A stretch of 64,000 nucleotides of DNA from Synechococcus sp. LA31 (GTDB lineage: Bacteria > Cyanobacteriota > Cyanobacteriia > PCC-6307 > Cyanobiaceae): positions 1 through 64,000 of the forward strand of contig NZ_CP075523.1 of the NCBI RefSeq assembly GCF_018502385.1, given 5' to 3'. The notes under the pieces are model-generated. The model had not been told where the DNA came from. It worked only from the letters and a program-made list of their open reading frames with translations, and did not search any database. The position numbers were made by a program, and so were the translations under genes. Positions 8,589 to 17,608 of this stretch are shown here, one piece after another. How positions within the stretch are numbered: the first letter of the stretch is position 1; each line of letters opens with the position of its first letter.

Positions 8589-9470
8589 TCAGGGAAGCGC
8601 GAGCAGTGCTGCGGTGAGCAGCACGTTGGTGAAGTACGCCTTGATGACGTTCTGACTCAGGTTCACGTCAGTGCCTGGGCCAACCCACTGGTTGATGCGG
8701 CTCTGAGCGTTGGGATCGTCGTTGATGTAGGCCTGCATCAACTTGGCGATCGCCAGATTGCTGAGGTTGAGCAGCCCGGAGCTGTTCTCTGGCACCACGC
8801 ATCCCACCGCAGAGCGGTTGTAGGGAACCGACGGGGTGACGTTGCCCGCGGGGTCAACAGCGCTGCGGTTGGCCAGAAGCCAGAGGCTGTCTCCGGCGAG
8901 AAACTGGATCTCTCCGCTCTTGAGCGCCGCCAAGGCTGCTGCTGGGTTCTCGAAGAGGGCGAGCTCAGCTCCAGTGATCGATTTCTCCATGGCATGGGCT
9001 GCCAGGCTGTTCTTGACGGCACCGATGGTTTTGCCCGTCAGTGCAGCGGGAGTGCCGTCGTTGCCCATCGGAGTGATCAGGCGGGTGCCGCTCAGGGCAA
9101 AGGGCAGGGTGTAATCCACAAACATGGCCCGCCCCCAGCTGAAGCCTGCTCCACAGGAGAGGTCAACCGCGCCGCTCGCGATGGCGGCAATCCCCTGATC
9201 AATGGAGTTCACCGGTTGGGCCACCAGCTCCACTGGCTTGCCGACGTAGTCGCTCAGCTCTTTCTGAATCGCCTTGGCGAATTCAAGGCCGAGCCCGACG
9301 TAGCGATTGTCCAGCTGGGTGGAGTAGGGCAAGTTGCCGTTCATCACCACCGTGTTCACCCGGCCGGTGCGGGTGATCCGTTCAAGCACAGTTTCCGCTT
9401 GGGCTGGTTGCAGAACCCCGAGGGTGATGCTGATCAGGGCCCCTGTCAGGGCGGTCAGTCGAAGAGCCAT
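8589..9470 (-). CDS. grrP: GrrP-type extracellular solute-binding-like protein
   Basis: 293-residue protein with a signal peptide (hydrophobic residues 4-20, cleavage after PAQA) and the fold pattern of type 2 periplasmic amino-acid-binding proteins (RTGRVNTVVMNGNLPYS near the mature start, then GAVDLSCGAGF and KTIGAVKNSLAAHAME). It is an orphan binding protein with no ABC permease nearby, as described for GrrP in other grr loci. It starts at ATG 9470, and the stop lies 39 bases before grrA. A role in binding the mature peptide or its target in the periplasm is an inference from conserved neighbourhood. Longer upstream in-frame sequence is antisense to cobL and is not coding. Confidence 0.85.
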   Translation of the reverse strand: MALRLTALTGALISITLGVLQPAQAETVLERITRTGRVNTVVMNGNLPYSTQLDNRYVGLGLEFAKAIQKELSDYVGKPVELVAQPVNSIDQGIAAIASGAVDLSCGAGFSWGRAMFVDYTLPFALSGTRLITPMGNDGTPAALTGKTIGAVKNSLAAHAMEKSITGAELALFENPAAALAALKSGEIQFLAGDSLWLLANRSAVDPAGNVTPSVPYNRSAVGCVVPENSSGLLNLSNLAIAKLMQAYINDDPNAQSRINQWVGPGTDVNLSQNVIKAYFTNVLLTAALLALP

Positions 9471-9553
9471 CGAGGGAGGCGCAGACCCGGCAGACCGGAG
9501 GTTAGGCCAGCTTTGCTGAAAGTGCAGCGTGGTGTTGCGCGCAGAATGACGCG

Positions 9554-10807
9554 ATGATTGAGGTGATCGGCACTGATGCCGGCGCACCGGCCACCCTGCC
9601 GGTGCTGTACCAGCAGCAATTACGCGAGGCTGCGTTGATTGCGGCGCCGCGACGGATGCATGCCGCTTTGCGTCATTGGGGTGGAGCTGGGTTGCCGGAG
9701 CTGATGCCCAGCGATCAACCCCAGCCGCTGCTCGAGCGGCTCGCGGCCATGGCCCCCGACGCAGCGGTGGTGGTGCTGGCCAGTGGTGATCCTCTCTGGT
9801 TCGGTATCGGCCGACTGTTACTCGATGCTCTGCCGCCAGAACGGCTTCGCTTTCATCCAGGTCCCAGTTCGTTGCAGCTGGCCTTCGCCCGCGTTGGCCG
9901 TCCCTGGCAGGACGCCAGCTGGCTGAGCCTGCATGGCCGTGATCCGGCACCGCTGGCGGCGCGGTTGCAGCAGCGCCCCGCTGCCTTGGCGGTGCTCACC
10001 GATCCAGGCCGCGGCGGGGCCGAGGAGGTGCGCTGCTGCCTGCGGGCGGCGGGTTTGGAGCAGGCTTATGCCTTCTGGCTGTGTGAGCGCCTGGGCCACA
10101 GCAACGAGCGGGTGCAGCGCCTGGCCCCTGCCGACCACCTGCCCGCTGATCTCGATCCGCTGCATCTGGTGCTGTTGTTGGCTGAGCAGCCCCCCCTGCC
10201 AGCGCAGTTGCCCTTGTTCGGGCTAGCCGATGGGGTGTTTCTGCAGCACCCGGATCGCCCCGGCCTGATGACCAAACGGGAGGTGCGCATTCAGCTGCTG
10301 GCTGATCTGGATCTCCCGCTCGAGGGTGTGCTCTGGGACATCGGTGCAGGGGTGGGGTCGATTGGTTTAGAGGCCATGCGGCTGCGGCCTGCCCTGCAGC
10401 TCTGGGCCCTTGAGCAGCGGGGAGGATCAGCGGCCTTGATCCGTGCCAACGGCGAGCGGTTGGGTGTGCAGCCAGCCGGGGTGCTGGAGGGCCGTGCTCC
10501 AGAAGCCTTGGCTGCCCTGCCGGATCCGGATCGGGTGGTAGTGGGCGGTGGCGGCCGCGATCGCCGACAGCTGCTGCAGGCCGTGCTGGATCGTCTGCGG
10601 CCCGGCGGTGTGGTGGTGGTGCCCCTCGCCACGGTGGAGGCGCTGGCGGAGCTGAGGCCACTGTTGGAGCAGGCGGGCCTCACCGTGAGTGTTGCCCAGC
10701 ACCAGGCCTGGCGTGGGGCACCGCTGGCCGATGGCACGCGCTTGGCGCCGCTTAATCCCGTGCTGGTGTTGAGGGGCGAGAGGCGGGTGCAGCCTGAGAT
10801 GGCTTGA
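9554..10807 (+). CDS. cobL: Precorrin-6Y C5,15-methyltransferase (decarboxylating), CbiE-CbiT fusion
   Basis: 417-residue fusion in the cobalamin pathway that methylates C5 and C15 of the corrin ring and removes the C12 acetate carboxyl. The N-terminal CbiE half has the tetrapyrrole methylase motif ASGDPLWFGIGR. The C-terminal half, starting near residue 225, is CbiT-like, with the SAM-binding motif WDIGAGVGSIGLEA. The ATG at 9554 faces grrP across 83 bases of divergent promoter space. The last 56 bases overlap the convergent DUF192 gene. No cobalamin riboswitch features were found upstream. cobQ lies in the same window about 30 kb away. Confidence 0.93.
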   Translation: MIEVIGTDAGAPATLPVLYQQQLREAALIAAPRRMHAALRHWGGAGLPELMPSDQPQPLLERLAAMAPDAAVVVLASGDPLWFGIGRLLLDALPPERLRFHPGPSSLQLAFARVGRPWQDASWLSLHGRDPAPLAARLQQRPAALAVLTDPGRGGAEEVRCCLRAAGLEQAYAFWLCERLGHSNERVQRLAPADHLPADLDPLHLVLLLAEQPPLPAQLPLFGLADGVFLQHPDRPGLMTKREVRIQLLADLDLPLEGVLWDIGAGVGSIGLEAMRLRPALQLWALEQRGGSAALIRANGERLGVQPAGVLEGRAPEALAALPDPDRVVVGGGGRDRRQLLQAVLDRLRPGGVVVVPLATVEALAELRPLLEQAGLTVSVAQHQAWRGAPLADGTRLAPLNPVLVLRGERRVQPEMA

Positions 10808-11264
10808 ACGGCCTGATCACAGCTGCACTGCCCACCTTGATCCCGAGGCGGCTGGCTTCGCCGGCGGCCAGCTCCACCACACCATCGCCTGGCTGATCTG
10901 GGCCGTAGCTGCGGCACGGCAGCCGCGGGCAAGGGGTGGTGTTGGCTTCGATGGCGATCACGCGGTTGTCGTTGATAAACACCATGTCGAGCGGCTCAGG
11001 GGTGCGATGCATCCAGAAGCGGAGCAATGCATCGTCGAACGGAAACCACATGCCGCGTAGAGGAGGAAGCGGCCCACGCAGCTGCAGGCCAATGGCCTGC
11101 TCGTGCTGCTCATCGGCCACCTCCAGCTGGATGCAGTCGCCACTTTGAAGGCACCACTCGGCTTCGATGGGCAGAACTTGGGGGGCCTGCTTGGCTTGCA
11201 GCGCCGCCGGGGCAGCCAGGACAACTAGGAACAGCAGGCAGTGCCGCAGGGTGCGCATCCGCAT
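10752..11264 (-). CDS. DUF192 family secreted protein
   Basis: 170-residue protein with a signal peptide (MRTLRHCLLFLVVLAAPAAL, then QAK) followed by the DUF192 core: QLEVADEQHEQAIGLQLRG, MWFPFDDALLRFWMHRT, PLDMVFINDNRVIAIEA, and a GDGVVELAAGEASRLGIKVG end. It is probably periplasmic. The family's function is unknown. A C-terminal tail of about 20 Pro/Ala/Ser-rich residues extends beyond the domain and overlaps the 3' end of cobL on the other strand. ATG 11264 and ATG 11258 both fit as start. Confidence 0.8.
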   Translation of the reverse strand: MRMRTLRHCLLFLVVLAAPAALQAKQAPQVLPIEAEWCLQSGDCIQLEVADEQHEQAIGLQLRGPLPPLRGMWFPFDDALLRFWMHRTPEPLDMVFINDNRVIAIEANTTPCPRLPCRSYGPDQPGDGVVELAAGEASRLGIKVGSAAVIRPFKPSQAAPASRPSTPARD

Positions 11265-11291
11265 GGGTTGGAAGCTTGGGAGGGGTACAGC

Positions 11292-11945
11292 TCAGCGGGG
11301 CGGCGGTCCGTTGCTGAGGCAATAACCCTGGCCGCGCACCGTGTGAATCAGGCGCTTCTCACCGTGCTCCTCGAGTTTCTGGCGCAGGTAGCGCACGTAC
11401 ACCTCGATCACATTGCTCGCGGCGCCGCGTTGGTCGTGCCACACCTGCCGCAGGATCTGATCACGGCTGAGCACCTGGCCGCTGTGCTCCATCAGAAGCT
11501 GCAGCAGGGCGTATTCCCGCGCCGTCAGCGCAAGCAGCCGTTGCCCGCGGCGCACCTCATGGCGGCTGGGGATCAGGCTCAGGTCGCCCAGGTTGAGGCG
11601 GTCTGCCTCGGGCCGGCCTTTGTCGATCAGCTTGCGGTGCAGGCGCAGCCGCATCAGCAGATCACTGGCTCCGGCCGACGACAACCAGAAATCGGTAGCG
11701 CCAGAGCGCAACATCCCGGAGCGGGCGGCCACGCTGTCGTGGCCGATATCGAGAAGAATCGGCGCCGTGCCCAGGCGTTCACGCAGGGCCGGTAGCTGCT
11801 CGGCCAGCTCAGCCCCGAGCACGGCCAGATCGCAGCCGTTCTGCAGCTGCTCGATGCCCACACGGCACTGGTAGCCCGAGGCCTCTAGCCGAGGTGCCAG
11901 GGCCTCAGCCTCTTGCCCCAGAAGCAGCAGGGTGGCGCTGCTCAT
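11292..11945 (-). CDS. OmpR-type response regulator with degenerate receiver domain
   Basis: 217 residues: an N-terminal receiver-like domain (about 1-115) and a C-terminal winged helix of the OmpR/PhoB type (about 125-210, with [34 protein letters not shown] and [11 protein letters not shown]). The acidic pocket is lost: the first strand reads LLLLGQEAE where two Asp are expected, and the phospho-acceptor strand reads LAVLGAEL with Gly in place of Asp. The regulator therefore probably works without aspartyl phosphorylation. The start overlaps the nadK stop (ATGA), suggesting joint expression. No partner kinase is in the window. It may correspond to one of the atypical cyanobacterial regulators such as NblR, which I cannot decide here. 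Confidence 0.85.
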   Translation of the reverse strand: MSSATLLLLGQEAEALAPRLEASGYQCRVGIEQLQNGCDLAVLGAELAEQLPALRERLGTAPILLDIGHDSVAARSGMLRSGATDFWLSSAGASDLLMRLRLHRKLIDKGRPEADRLNLGDLSLIPSRHEVRRGQRLLALTAREYALLQLLMEHSGQVLSRDQILRQVWHDQRGAASNVIEVYVRYLRQKLEEHGEKRLIHTVRGQGYCLSNGPPPR

Positions 11946-12859
11946 GCCGGCCCGCCGTTGCTGGGTTTGGCCACGTGAGGGAGGCCCCAGCCCAGCTTGT
12001 TGCGCAGCACCTGGAAAAACTCATGATCCGCTAAGCGCACAAACCGCACTGGGTGTTCGCTGCGGCGGATCAGCACGCGATCCTCCGGCCACACGTAGCA
12101 ACCGGCGCTGCCATCCACCACCATCATCAGCCGCTCTGGCGTGGCGGGAAACACGGTGACCGGTTCCTGATCGCTGAACACCAGTGCCCTTGAGGCCAAC
12201 GAGTGGGGCGCGATCGGTGTGAGCTGCAGCACCGGGCAGTCGGGCGTGATCACCGGGCCCCCTGCACTGAGGGCATAGGCAGTGGAGCCTGTGGGAGTGG
12301 AGAGGATCACGCCGTCGGCGGCGATATCCACCGGTGCATGGCGCCCCACGGCAATCTCGAAGTGACACATCGAGGTGAGGGGCTCGCGGTGCAGGGCCAT
12401 CTCGTTGAGGCAGATCACCTCCCAGCGCCGCTGCTCCCCGCGCATCACGCTCACCACCATGGTGGTGCGCTCTTCGAGGGTCCACTCGCCGGCGATCACC
12501 TGATCGAGGGCCTGATCGAGCTCCGGTAGATAGGTTTCAGCCAGGAAGCCGAGATGGCCTGTGTTGATCGTGAGGATCGGCACATCGATCGGTGCCGTCA
12601 TTCGCGCTGCTGAAAGCACGGTGCCGTCACCCCCCAGCACCATGGCCATCGCCATTGATGGATCAAAGCCTGGCGGCACGCAGGCGGCGTGCCCCTTCAC
12701 GCGCAGATGCTGGTCGGGGTTGGCAAACCCCACCATGCCGGCTGAGCTGCTGGCGCGCACCACCTCGTAGCCCGCATCGCGCAGGCGGGCCTCAATGGCA
12801 TCGGCGGTGGCCAGGGCCAGATCCTTGCCGTCGTTAACGATGAGGCCGACGCAGGGCAA
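11942..12859 (-). CDS. nadK: NAD kinase
   Basis: 305-residue ATP-NAD kinase that makes NADP. It has the GGDGT nucleotide motif ([13 protein letters not shown]), the LNE motif, and the substrate loop [15 protein letters not shown]. The start is TTG 12859: an in-frame TAG lies only two codons upstream (TAG-TCA-TTG), so no ATG or GTG can be used near the family's usual N-terminus, and [12 protein letters not shown] matches that N-terminus. The stop overlaps the start of the following response regulator gene. Many cyanobacteria have two NAD kinases; only one is in this window. Confidence 0.95.
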   Translation of the reverse strand: MPCVGLIVNDGKDLALATADAIEARLRDAGYEVVRASSSAGMVGFANPDQHLRVKGHAACVPPGFDPSMAMAMVLGGDGTVLSAARMTAPIDVPILTINTGHLGFLAETYLPELDQALDQVIAGEWTLEERTTMVVSVMRGEQRRWEVICLNEMALHREPLTSMCHFEIAVGRHAPVDIAADGVILSTPTGSTAYALSAGGPVITPDCPVLQLTPIAPHSLASRALVFSDQEPVTVFPATPERLMMVVDGSAGCYVWPEDRVLIRRSEHPVRFVRLADHEFFQVLRNKLGWGLPHVAKPSNGGPA

Positions 12860-12923
12860 TGACTAGGACTGAGGAACAGCCGGCTGAAGGTCAGCCGATT
12901 TTATGGGTGCCCTCCGGATCTGA

Positions 12924-13931
12924 TCAGAACTGTTCCAGGAAACGCAGGTCTGAGGTGAACAGGCGGCGGATGTCATCGATGCCGTGGCGCACCATGCAGA
13001 AGCGCTCCACCCCTAGGCCGGCTGCAAAACCGCTGTAGCGCTCCGGATCGATGCCCAGGCCTTCCAGCACGGCTGGATCCACCATCCCACAGCCCATCAC
13101 CTCGAGCCAGCGACCGCGCCATTGCACATCCACCTCAGCGGAGGGTTCGGTGAAGGGGAAATAGCTAGCGCGGAAGCGCACCGGAAGGTCGCCGAAGAAG
13201 CGCTGCAGGAAGGTGGTCACTGTGCCGCGCAGATGGCTGAAATCCAGCCCCTCATCGATCGCCAGCACCTCCACTTGATGGAACACCGGGGAGTGGGTGG
13301 CATCCACGGCATCGCGGCGATACACGCGGCCGGGAGCCACGATTCGCACCGGCGGAGGGTTCTTCTCCAGGTGGCGGATCTGCACCGGGGAGGTGTGGGT
13401 GCGCAGCAACGCGTGCTCGCTCAAATAGAAGGTGTCTTGCATATCCCGCGCCGGGTGGTGGGGCGGGATATTCAGGGCCGTGAAGTTGTAGTGGTCGGTT
13501 TCGATCTCCGGGCCTTCCTCCACCCGGTAGCCCAGGCCGGAAAAGATGTCCACGATCTCCTCGATCGTGCTGATGAGCGGGTGCCGGTGGCCGGCCGGGA
13601 TGAAGCTTGCCGGCATGGTCACATCCAGGGTTTCGCCCGCGATGCGCTCCGCCATGGCCGCGGCTTTCACGGCCGTGAGCCGCTCGCTCAGCAGGCCCTG
13701 CACCTGCTCCTTGAGCACGTTGGCCCGTTGGCCCACCACGGGGCGTTCATCGCCGGGCAGCTTGCCCATGGCGCCAAGCACCGCCGAGAGCTTGCCCTTC
13801 TTGCCCAGCAGCCCCACCCGCAGCTCTTCGAGTGCAGCGGCGGAAGCAGCGGTGGCAATCGCCTTGGCGGCCTCAGCCTCCAGCTGATCGAGCTGTTCGG
13901 TGAGCTGCTGCAGGCTGATCGTGGCGCTCAC
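12924..13931 (-). CDS. pheS: Phenylalanyl-tRNA synthetase alpha subunit
   Basis: 335-residue class II synthetase alpha chain that charges tRNA-Phe as an alpha2beta2 enzyme with PheT. It shows the N-terminal coiled coil (about 1-90) and class II motifs: [44 protein letters not shown] and [18 protein letters not shown]. It starts at GTG 13931, 68 bases from the divergent surE start. pheT is not nearby, as is usual in cyanobacteria. Length is normal. Confidence 0.97.
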   Translation of the reverse strand: MSATISLQQLTEQLDQLEAEAAKAIATAASAAALEELRVGLLGKKGKLSAVLGAMGKLPGDERPVVGQRANVLKEQVQGLLSERLTAVKAAAMAERIAGETLDVTMPASFIPAGHRHPLISTIEEIVDIFSGLGYRVEEGPEIETDHYNFTALNIPPHHPARDMQDTFYLSEHALLRTHTSPVQIRHLEKNPPPVRIVAPGRVYRRDAVDATHSPVFHQVEVLAIDEGLDFSHLRGTVTTFLQRFFGDLPVRFRASYFPFTEPSAEVDVQWRGRWLEVMGCGMVDPAVLEGLGIDPERYSGFAAGLGVERFCMVRHGIDDIRRLFTSDLRFLEQF

Positions 13932-13999
13932 GGCTGTGTTCCGGTAGCCCGTGACTTTAAGAAGGCGGCCTCTAGCCTCCAGACAGCGGCCCCTAGCCC

Positions 14000-14779
14000 T
14001 TGCGGATCCTGATCAGTAACGACGACGGCGTGTTCGCCGATGGCATCCGTGCCCTAGCGGCGGAGGCCGCGGGCCGCGGCCATCAGGTGAGCGTGGTGTG
14101 CCCGGATCAGGAGCGCTCGGCCACCGGTCATGGGCTCACCCTGCAGACGCCCCTGCGCGCCGAGCGGGCCGATGAGCTGTTCGCACCCGGCATTCAGGCC
14201 TGGGCCTGCAGCGGCACCCCCAGCGATTGCGTGAAATTGGCCTTGTTTGCCTTGCTGGAGGAGTGGCCGGATCTGGTGCTCTCCGGTATTAACCATGGCC
14301 CCAACCTCGGCACCGACACGCTTTATTCCGGCACCGTGAGCGCTGCCATGGAGGGCACGATCGAGGGGTTGCCGGCGTTGGCTGTGAGCAGCGCCGATTT
14401 CCGTTGGCGGCAGTTCGAGCCCGCGGCCCGCATCGCCCTGGATGTGGTCGAACATCTGCATGCCGGTGGATGGCCCCCGAGAGTGTTGGTCAACCTGAAT
14501 GTGCCGCCGTTGGCGGCGGAGGCCATTGGCCCGCTGCGTTGGTGCCGCAAGGCCGTGCGCCGCTACACCGATCAATTCGACAAGCGCGTCGATCCCCGCG
14601 GCCGCACCTATTACTGGCTGGCCGGCGAGGTGGCCAACGATCTGGAGGCCGAGGTGGCGGGCCCGCCCGATTGGCCGATCGATGTGGCTCACGTAGCGGC
14701 TGGTGGGGTGTCGCTCACCCCCTTGCAACCGGAGTTGTTCTGGCGTGGTGCCAGCGCGGATCTACCGGCCCTGCCTTAG
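14000..14779 (+). CDS. surE: 5'/3'-nucleotidase SurE
   Basis: 259-residue survival protein E, a metal-dependent nucleoside monophosphate phosphatase. The start [16 protein letters not shown] has the metal-binding Asp-Asp pair, followed by [22 protein letters not shown], and [22 protein letters not shown] with the catalytic Asn and Asp. The initiation codon is TTG 14000, forced by an in-frame TAG two codons upstream. The stop TAG overlaps the TAA of the convergent DUF3611 gene on a shared TTAG (14776-14779). Confidence 0.95.
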   Translation: MRILISNDDGVFADGIRALAAEAAGRGHQVSVVCPDQERSATGHGLTLQTPLRAERADELFAPGIQAWACSGTPSDCVKLALFALLEEWPDLVLSGINHGPNLGTDTLYSGTVSAAMEGTIEGLPALAVSSADFRWRQFEPAARIALDVVEHLHAGGWPPRVLVNLNVPPLAAEAIGPLRWCRKAVRRYTDQFDKRVDPRGRTYYWLAGEVANDLEAEVAGPPDWPIDVAHVAAGGVSLTPLQPELFWRGASADLPALP

Positions 14780-15354
14780 CTGCCGCTGGGCCGGTAGATC
14801 CGCTGCAGCATCCAGATGCTGATCCACAGACCGATCACATGGGCGAACAGCACCTGGGTGTTGCTCAACACCGAGAGCATCTCCAGCGAGGTGATCGGGT
14901 AGTTGGTGATGCGCCCGCCAGGGGTGGTCATGGCCCCGCCGAAGGCGAAGCCCGCCTGCATCGACGCCTGCACGAACAGGCTCCCGGCCAGGGATTGATA
15001 GCCCACGGCGCCGAGGGTGAGGCCCACCAGGTCGGCCAGCACGCTCCGCTTGATCAACCGAGCGGTTTCACCCTTGCTCGGGTGCACGGCTCCATTGAGA
15101 GCGCGGCCACAGCGCACGATCAGACCGCTCTGCCAGATCGACCAGAGCAACACCAGAAAAGCCAGGCTGGTGAGCGATAGCCCGGGGCCCAGGCCGAGGG
15201 CTTTGTCGGCTCGGGCGGCGATCTGACCGCCAACGTTGTTGAACAGCAGCACCCCCATCACCACCACCCCCAGAACCACCTGAGACCAGAGCCGGATCCA
15301 GCCGAGTCGACGCAGGGCGGCGGAGATCAGTTGCAGGTCGAGGCGATCGGCCAT
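14776..15354 (-). CDS. DUF3611 family membrane protein
   Basis: 192-residue membrane protein with about four hydrophobic helices: [35 protein letters not shown], a central [15 protein letters not shown] segment, and [20 protein letters not shown] near the end. The helix spacing and the cytosolic loop rich in basic residues match the cyanobacterial and plastid DUF3611 family, whose function is unknown. ATG 15354 ([18 protein letters not shown]) is preferred over a longer upstream frame, which is antisense to the ribF leader. ribF begins divergently 93 bases away. Confidence 0.75.
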   Translation of the reverse strand: MADRLDLQLISAALRRLGWIRLWSQVVLGVVVMGVLLFNNVGGQIAARADKALGLGPGLSLTSLAFLVLLWSIWQSGLIVRCGRALNGAVHPSKGETARLIKRSVLADLVGLTLGAVGYQSLAGSLFVQASMQAGFAFGGAMTTPGGRITNYPITSLEMLSVLSNTQVLFAHVIGLWISIWMLQRIYRPSGS

Positions 15355-15446
15355 GGGGGTGGAGCGAGGGCACCGGAGGTTGCTCAAACCTGCCATGGGA
15401 GAATGATTTCGGCGAGGCCCTGGATGCGCTTGTTGGTGAACCGGCC

Positions 15447-16433
15447 TTGATTCCACTGCGCAGCCCTGATCAGGCAGCCCGTCCCACGGCCATTGCTCTG
15501 GGCAGTTTTGACGGGTTGCACGAAGGCCATCGCCAGGTGATTGCCTCAGTGGTGAACCACGCGGCCGCTGGCCAGCTGGTTCCCACCGTGGTGAGCTTCT
15601 GGCCGCATCCGCGCGAAGTGCTGCACGGCGAGGCAAGGCTGCGGCTCGATCTGCCCGCCGAGAAGGTGGATCTGCTGGAGCCGCTCGGGATTGCGCAATT
15701 GGTGCTCGTGCCCTTTACGCCAGCTCTGGCGGCGTTGAGCCCCGAGGCTTTTGTGGAGCAGGTGCTGGTGCAGCAGCTGCAGGCGAGGCTGGTGGCCGTG
15801 GGAGACAACTTCCGCTTCGGTTCTGGTCGCAGCGGCGATATCCACACCCTGCGCGAGCTCTGCGCGGCCCGGGACATTGCGGTGTTGGTGCAGCCGATCC
15901 TGAGCGATAGCAGCGGTCGTCTCAGCAGCAGCCGCATTCGTTGCGCTCTCGAGGCCGGCGAGCTGGAGGAGGCCACCCGCCTGCTCGGACGCTCGTATCG
16001 CTTCGGCGGGCGCGTGGTGCGCGGCCGCGGCCTGGGCCGTGAGCTGGGGTGGCCCACCGCCAACCTGCAGGTGGATGGTCGCAAGTTTTTGCCGCAGCAG
16101 GGGGTGTATGCCGCCTGGGTGTGGCTGCAGGGGGAGCGCCTGCCGGCGGTGATGAATCTGGGGCCTCAGCCCACGGTGGACCCCACCGCCCCATCGGCAG
16201 TGGAAGTGCATGTGCTGGGCCAGCGGCTGGAGCTCGAGGGTGCGGAGCTGCTGGTGGAGCCTGTGGCGTTGCTGCGGCAGCAGCAGCGCTTCGAAAGCTT
16301 GGATGCGCTGGTGGCCCAGATCGCGCGGGATGCGGCCCGGGCGGAAGAGCTGCTTGGTTCAGCCGGCTGGGTAGGCGTTGGCCAGGCCCCAGCTGATGAA
16401 GGCAGCGATGGCCCCCAGCAGCAGAATCCCTGA
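15447..16433 (+). CDS. ribF: Bifunctional riboflavin kinase/FAD synthetase
   Basis: 328-residue enzyme that turns riboflavin into FMN and then FAD. The N-terminal nucleotidyltransferase domain has ALGSFDGLHEGHRQVI and SDSSGRLSSSRIR. The C-terminal kinase domain has GRVVRGRGLGRELGWPTANL and GVYAAWV. TTG 15447 is the chosen start: the frame is open upstream but offers no ATG or GTG nearby, and MIPLRSPD directly precedes the domain. The last 75 bases overlap a small membrane protein gene on the opposite strand, so the C-terminal tail after LLGSAGW is probably shaped by that overlap. ribD lies in the same window. Confidence 0.95.
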   Translation: MIPLRSPDQAARPTAIALGSFDGLHEGHRQVIASVVNHAAAGQLVPTVVSFWPHPREVLHGEARLRLDLPAEKVDLLEPLGIAQLVLVPFTPALAALSPEAFVEQVLVQQLQARLVAVGDNFRFGSGRSGDIHTLRELCAARDIAVLVQPILSDSSGRLSSSRIRCALEAGELEEATRLLGRSYRFGGRVVRGRGLGRELGWPTANLQVDGRKFLPQQGVYAAWVWLQGERLPAVMNLGPQPTVDPTAPSAVEVHVLGQRLELEGAELLVEPVALLRQQQRFESLDALVAQIARDAARAEELLGSAGWVGVGQAPADEGSDGPQQQNP

Positions 16434-16481
16434 AATCAGCACCAGCATTGGGCTGTCGGATTCGCCCTGCTCCATGGCCAT
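16359..16481 (-). CDS. Small single-helix membrane protein, 40 residues, antisense to the ribF 3' end
   Basis: This ORF has an ATG-ATG start region (16481 and 16475), a polar, acidic N-terminus (MAMEQGESDSP), one strongly hydrophobic segment of about 20 residues (MLVLISGILLLGAIAAFISW), and the end GLANAYPAG followed by TGA. The organisation, one clean transmembrane helix with a glycine-rich turn, resembles the many short thylakoid or membrane proteins of picocyanobacteria. I recall similar conserved 35-40 residue proteins but no assigned function. It lies between ribF and thiE and overlaps ribF by 75 bases. Confidence 0.65.
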   Translation of the reverse strand: MAMEQGESDSPMLVLISGILLLGAIAAFISWGLANAYPAG

Positions 16482-16537
16482 GGCCTGAGGTTGTTGGACG
16501 CAGCCTAAACAGCCCTCCCCGCTTCTATCCCCCCTTC

Positions 16538-17608
16538 ATGACCGCCCCAGCACAACTCCAGCCGGTGTTGCGCCTGCTCGACGCCAACCTCGATCGCGCC
16601 CGCGAAGGCCTGCGGGTGGTTGAAGACTGGTGCCGTTTCGGCCTTGATCGCGCCGATTTGGTGGCCCAGCTCAAGGATCTGCGCCAGCGGCTGGGCCTGT
16701 TGCATCACGAGCGCTACAAGCAGGCCCGCCATACCGCTGGGGATGTGGCGGCAGGCATGGCCCATCCCGCCCAGGAGCAGCGTCAGCAGCCCCAGCAGGT
16801 TGTGGCGGCCAATTGCGGGCGGGTGCAGGAGGCATTGCGGGTGCTGGAGGAATTCGGGCGAGGGGTGGATGCACCGCTGGTCAGCGAGGCCGCGGCGATT
16901 CGCTATGCCCTCTACGACCTGGAAGTGGAGCTGCTTCGAGCCGCAGGCACCGGCGATCAGCGGCGCCGCCAGCTGGCTGAGTGCCAGCTGTATCTGGTCA
17001 CCAGCCCCGCTCCTGATCTGCTGAAGGTGGTGCAGGCCGCTTTGGAGGGAGGGGTGCGGCTGGTGCAATACCGGGCCAAGGAGGGAAGCCTGGCTCCCGA
17101 TGGTCAGCCGATCACCGATGCGGTGCGCTTCGAGCAAGCCCAGGCGTTGCGCCAGCTCTGCAGCAGCTTTGGAGCCTTGTTTGTGGTGAACGACCGCATC
17201 GACCTGGCCTTGGCAGTGGATGCCGATGGTGTGCACCTGGGTCAAGGTGATCTGCCGCCTGCGCTGGCCCGATCCTTGCTGGGCCCGGAGAAGCTGATCG
17301 GCCGCAGCACCCATGCCCTCAGCCAGCTGCACCAGGCGATGGCCGATGGCTGCGATTACGTGGGGGTGGGGCCCGTGAATGCCACTCCCACCAAGCCAGG
17401 CCGTGAGCCGGTGGGCTTGGATTACGTGCGCCAGGCGGCGGCCGAAAGCACGATTCCTTTCTTTGCAATCGGCGGCATCGAGCCTGGCAATCTGGCGGCC
17501 GTGCAGGCAGCAGGTGCGAAGCGGGTGGCGGTGGTGCGAGCGATCACGGCAGCGTCTGACCCGGCTGCGGCCAGCCGCCAACTGCTGGATTTGCTGCAGG
17601 CAGCCTGA
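16538..17608 (+). CDS. thiE: Thiamine-phosphate synthase, cyanobacterial long form
   Basis: 356-residue enzyme that joins the pyrimidine and thiazole halves of thiamin. The catalytic TIM barrel occupies about residues 148-350 (LYLVTSPAP, LVQYRAKEG, VVNDRIDLALAVDADGVHLG, DYVGVGPVNATPTKPG and FAIGGIEPGN). The N-terminal 145 residues (LDANLDRAREGLRVVEDWCRF, GRVQEALRVLEEFGR) form the extra helical domain typical of cyanobacterial ThiE. ATG 16538 fits that N-terminus. The stop overlaps the thiS start by one base. No TPP riboswitch motifs were seen upstream. Confidence 0.95.
   Translation: MTAPAQLQPVLRLLDANLDRAREGLRVVEDWCRFGLDRADLVAQLKDLRQRLGLLHHERYKQARHTAGDVAAGMAHPAQEQRQQPQQVVAANCGRVQEALRVLEEFGRGVDAPLVSEAAAIRYALYDLEVELLRAAGTGDQRRRQLAECQLYLVTSPAPDLLKVVQAALEGGVRLVQYRAKEGSLAPDGQPITDAVRFEQAQALRQLCSSFGALFVVNDRIDLALAVDADGVHLGQGDLPPALARSLLGPEKLIGRSTHALSQLHQAMADGCDYVGVGPVNATPTKPGREPVGLDYVRQAAAESTIPFFAIGGIEPGNLAAVQAAGAKRVAVVRAITAASDPAAASRQLLDLLQAA

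Noticed and set aside
9471..9553. Possible cobalamin riboswitch upstream of cobL
   Set aside because: Only 83 bases separate cobL from grrP, and no B12-box-like sequence was seen.
12881..12902. 7-base-pair hairpin followed by an AT-rich stretch between nadK and pheS
   Set aside because: The T-rich side is on the plus strand, but both neighbours are on the minus strand, so it cannot terminate them; likely chance.
16434..16537. Possible TPP riboswitch upstream of thiE
   Set aside because: The conserved CUGAGA and ACCUG elements are absent and the region overlaps the small membrane protein gene start.
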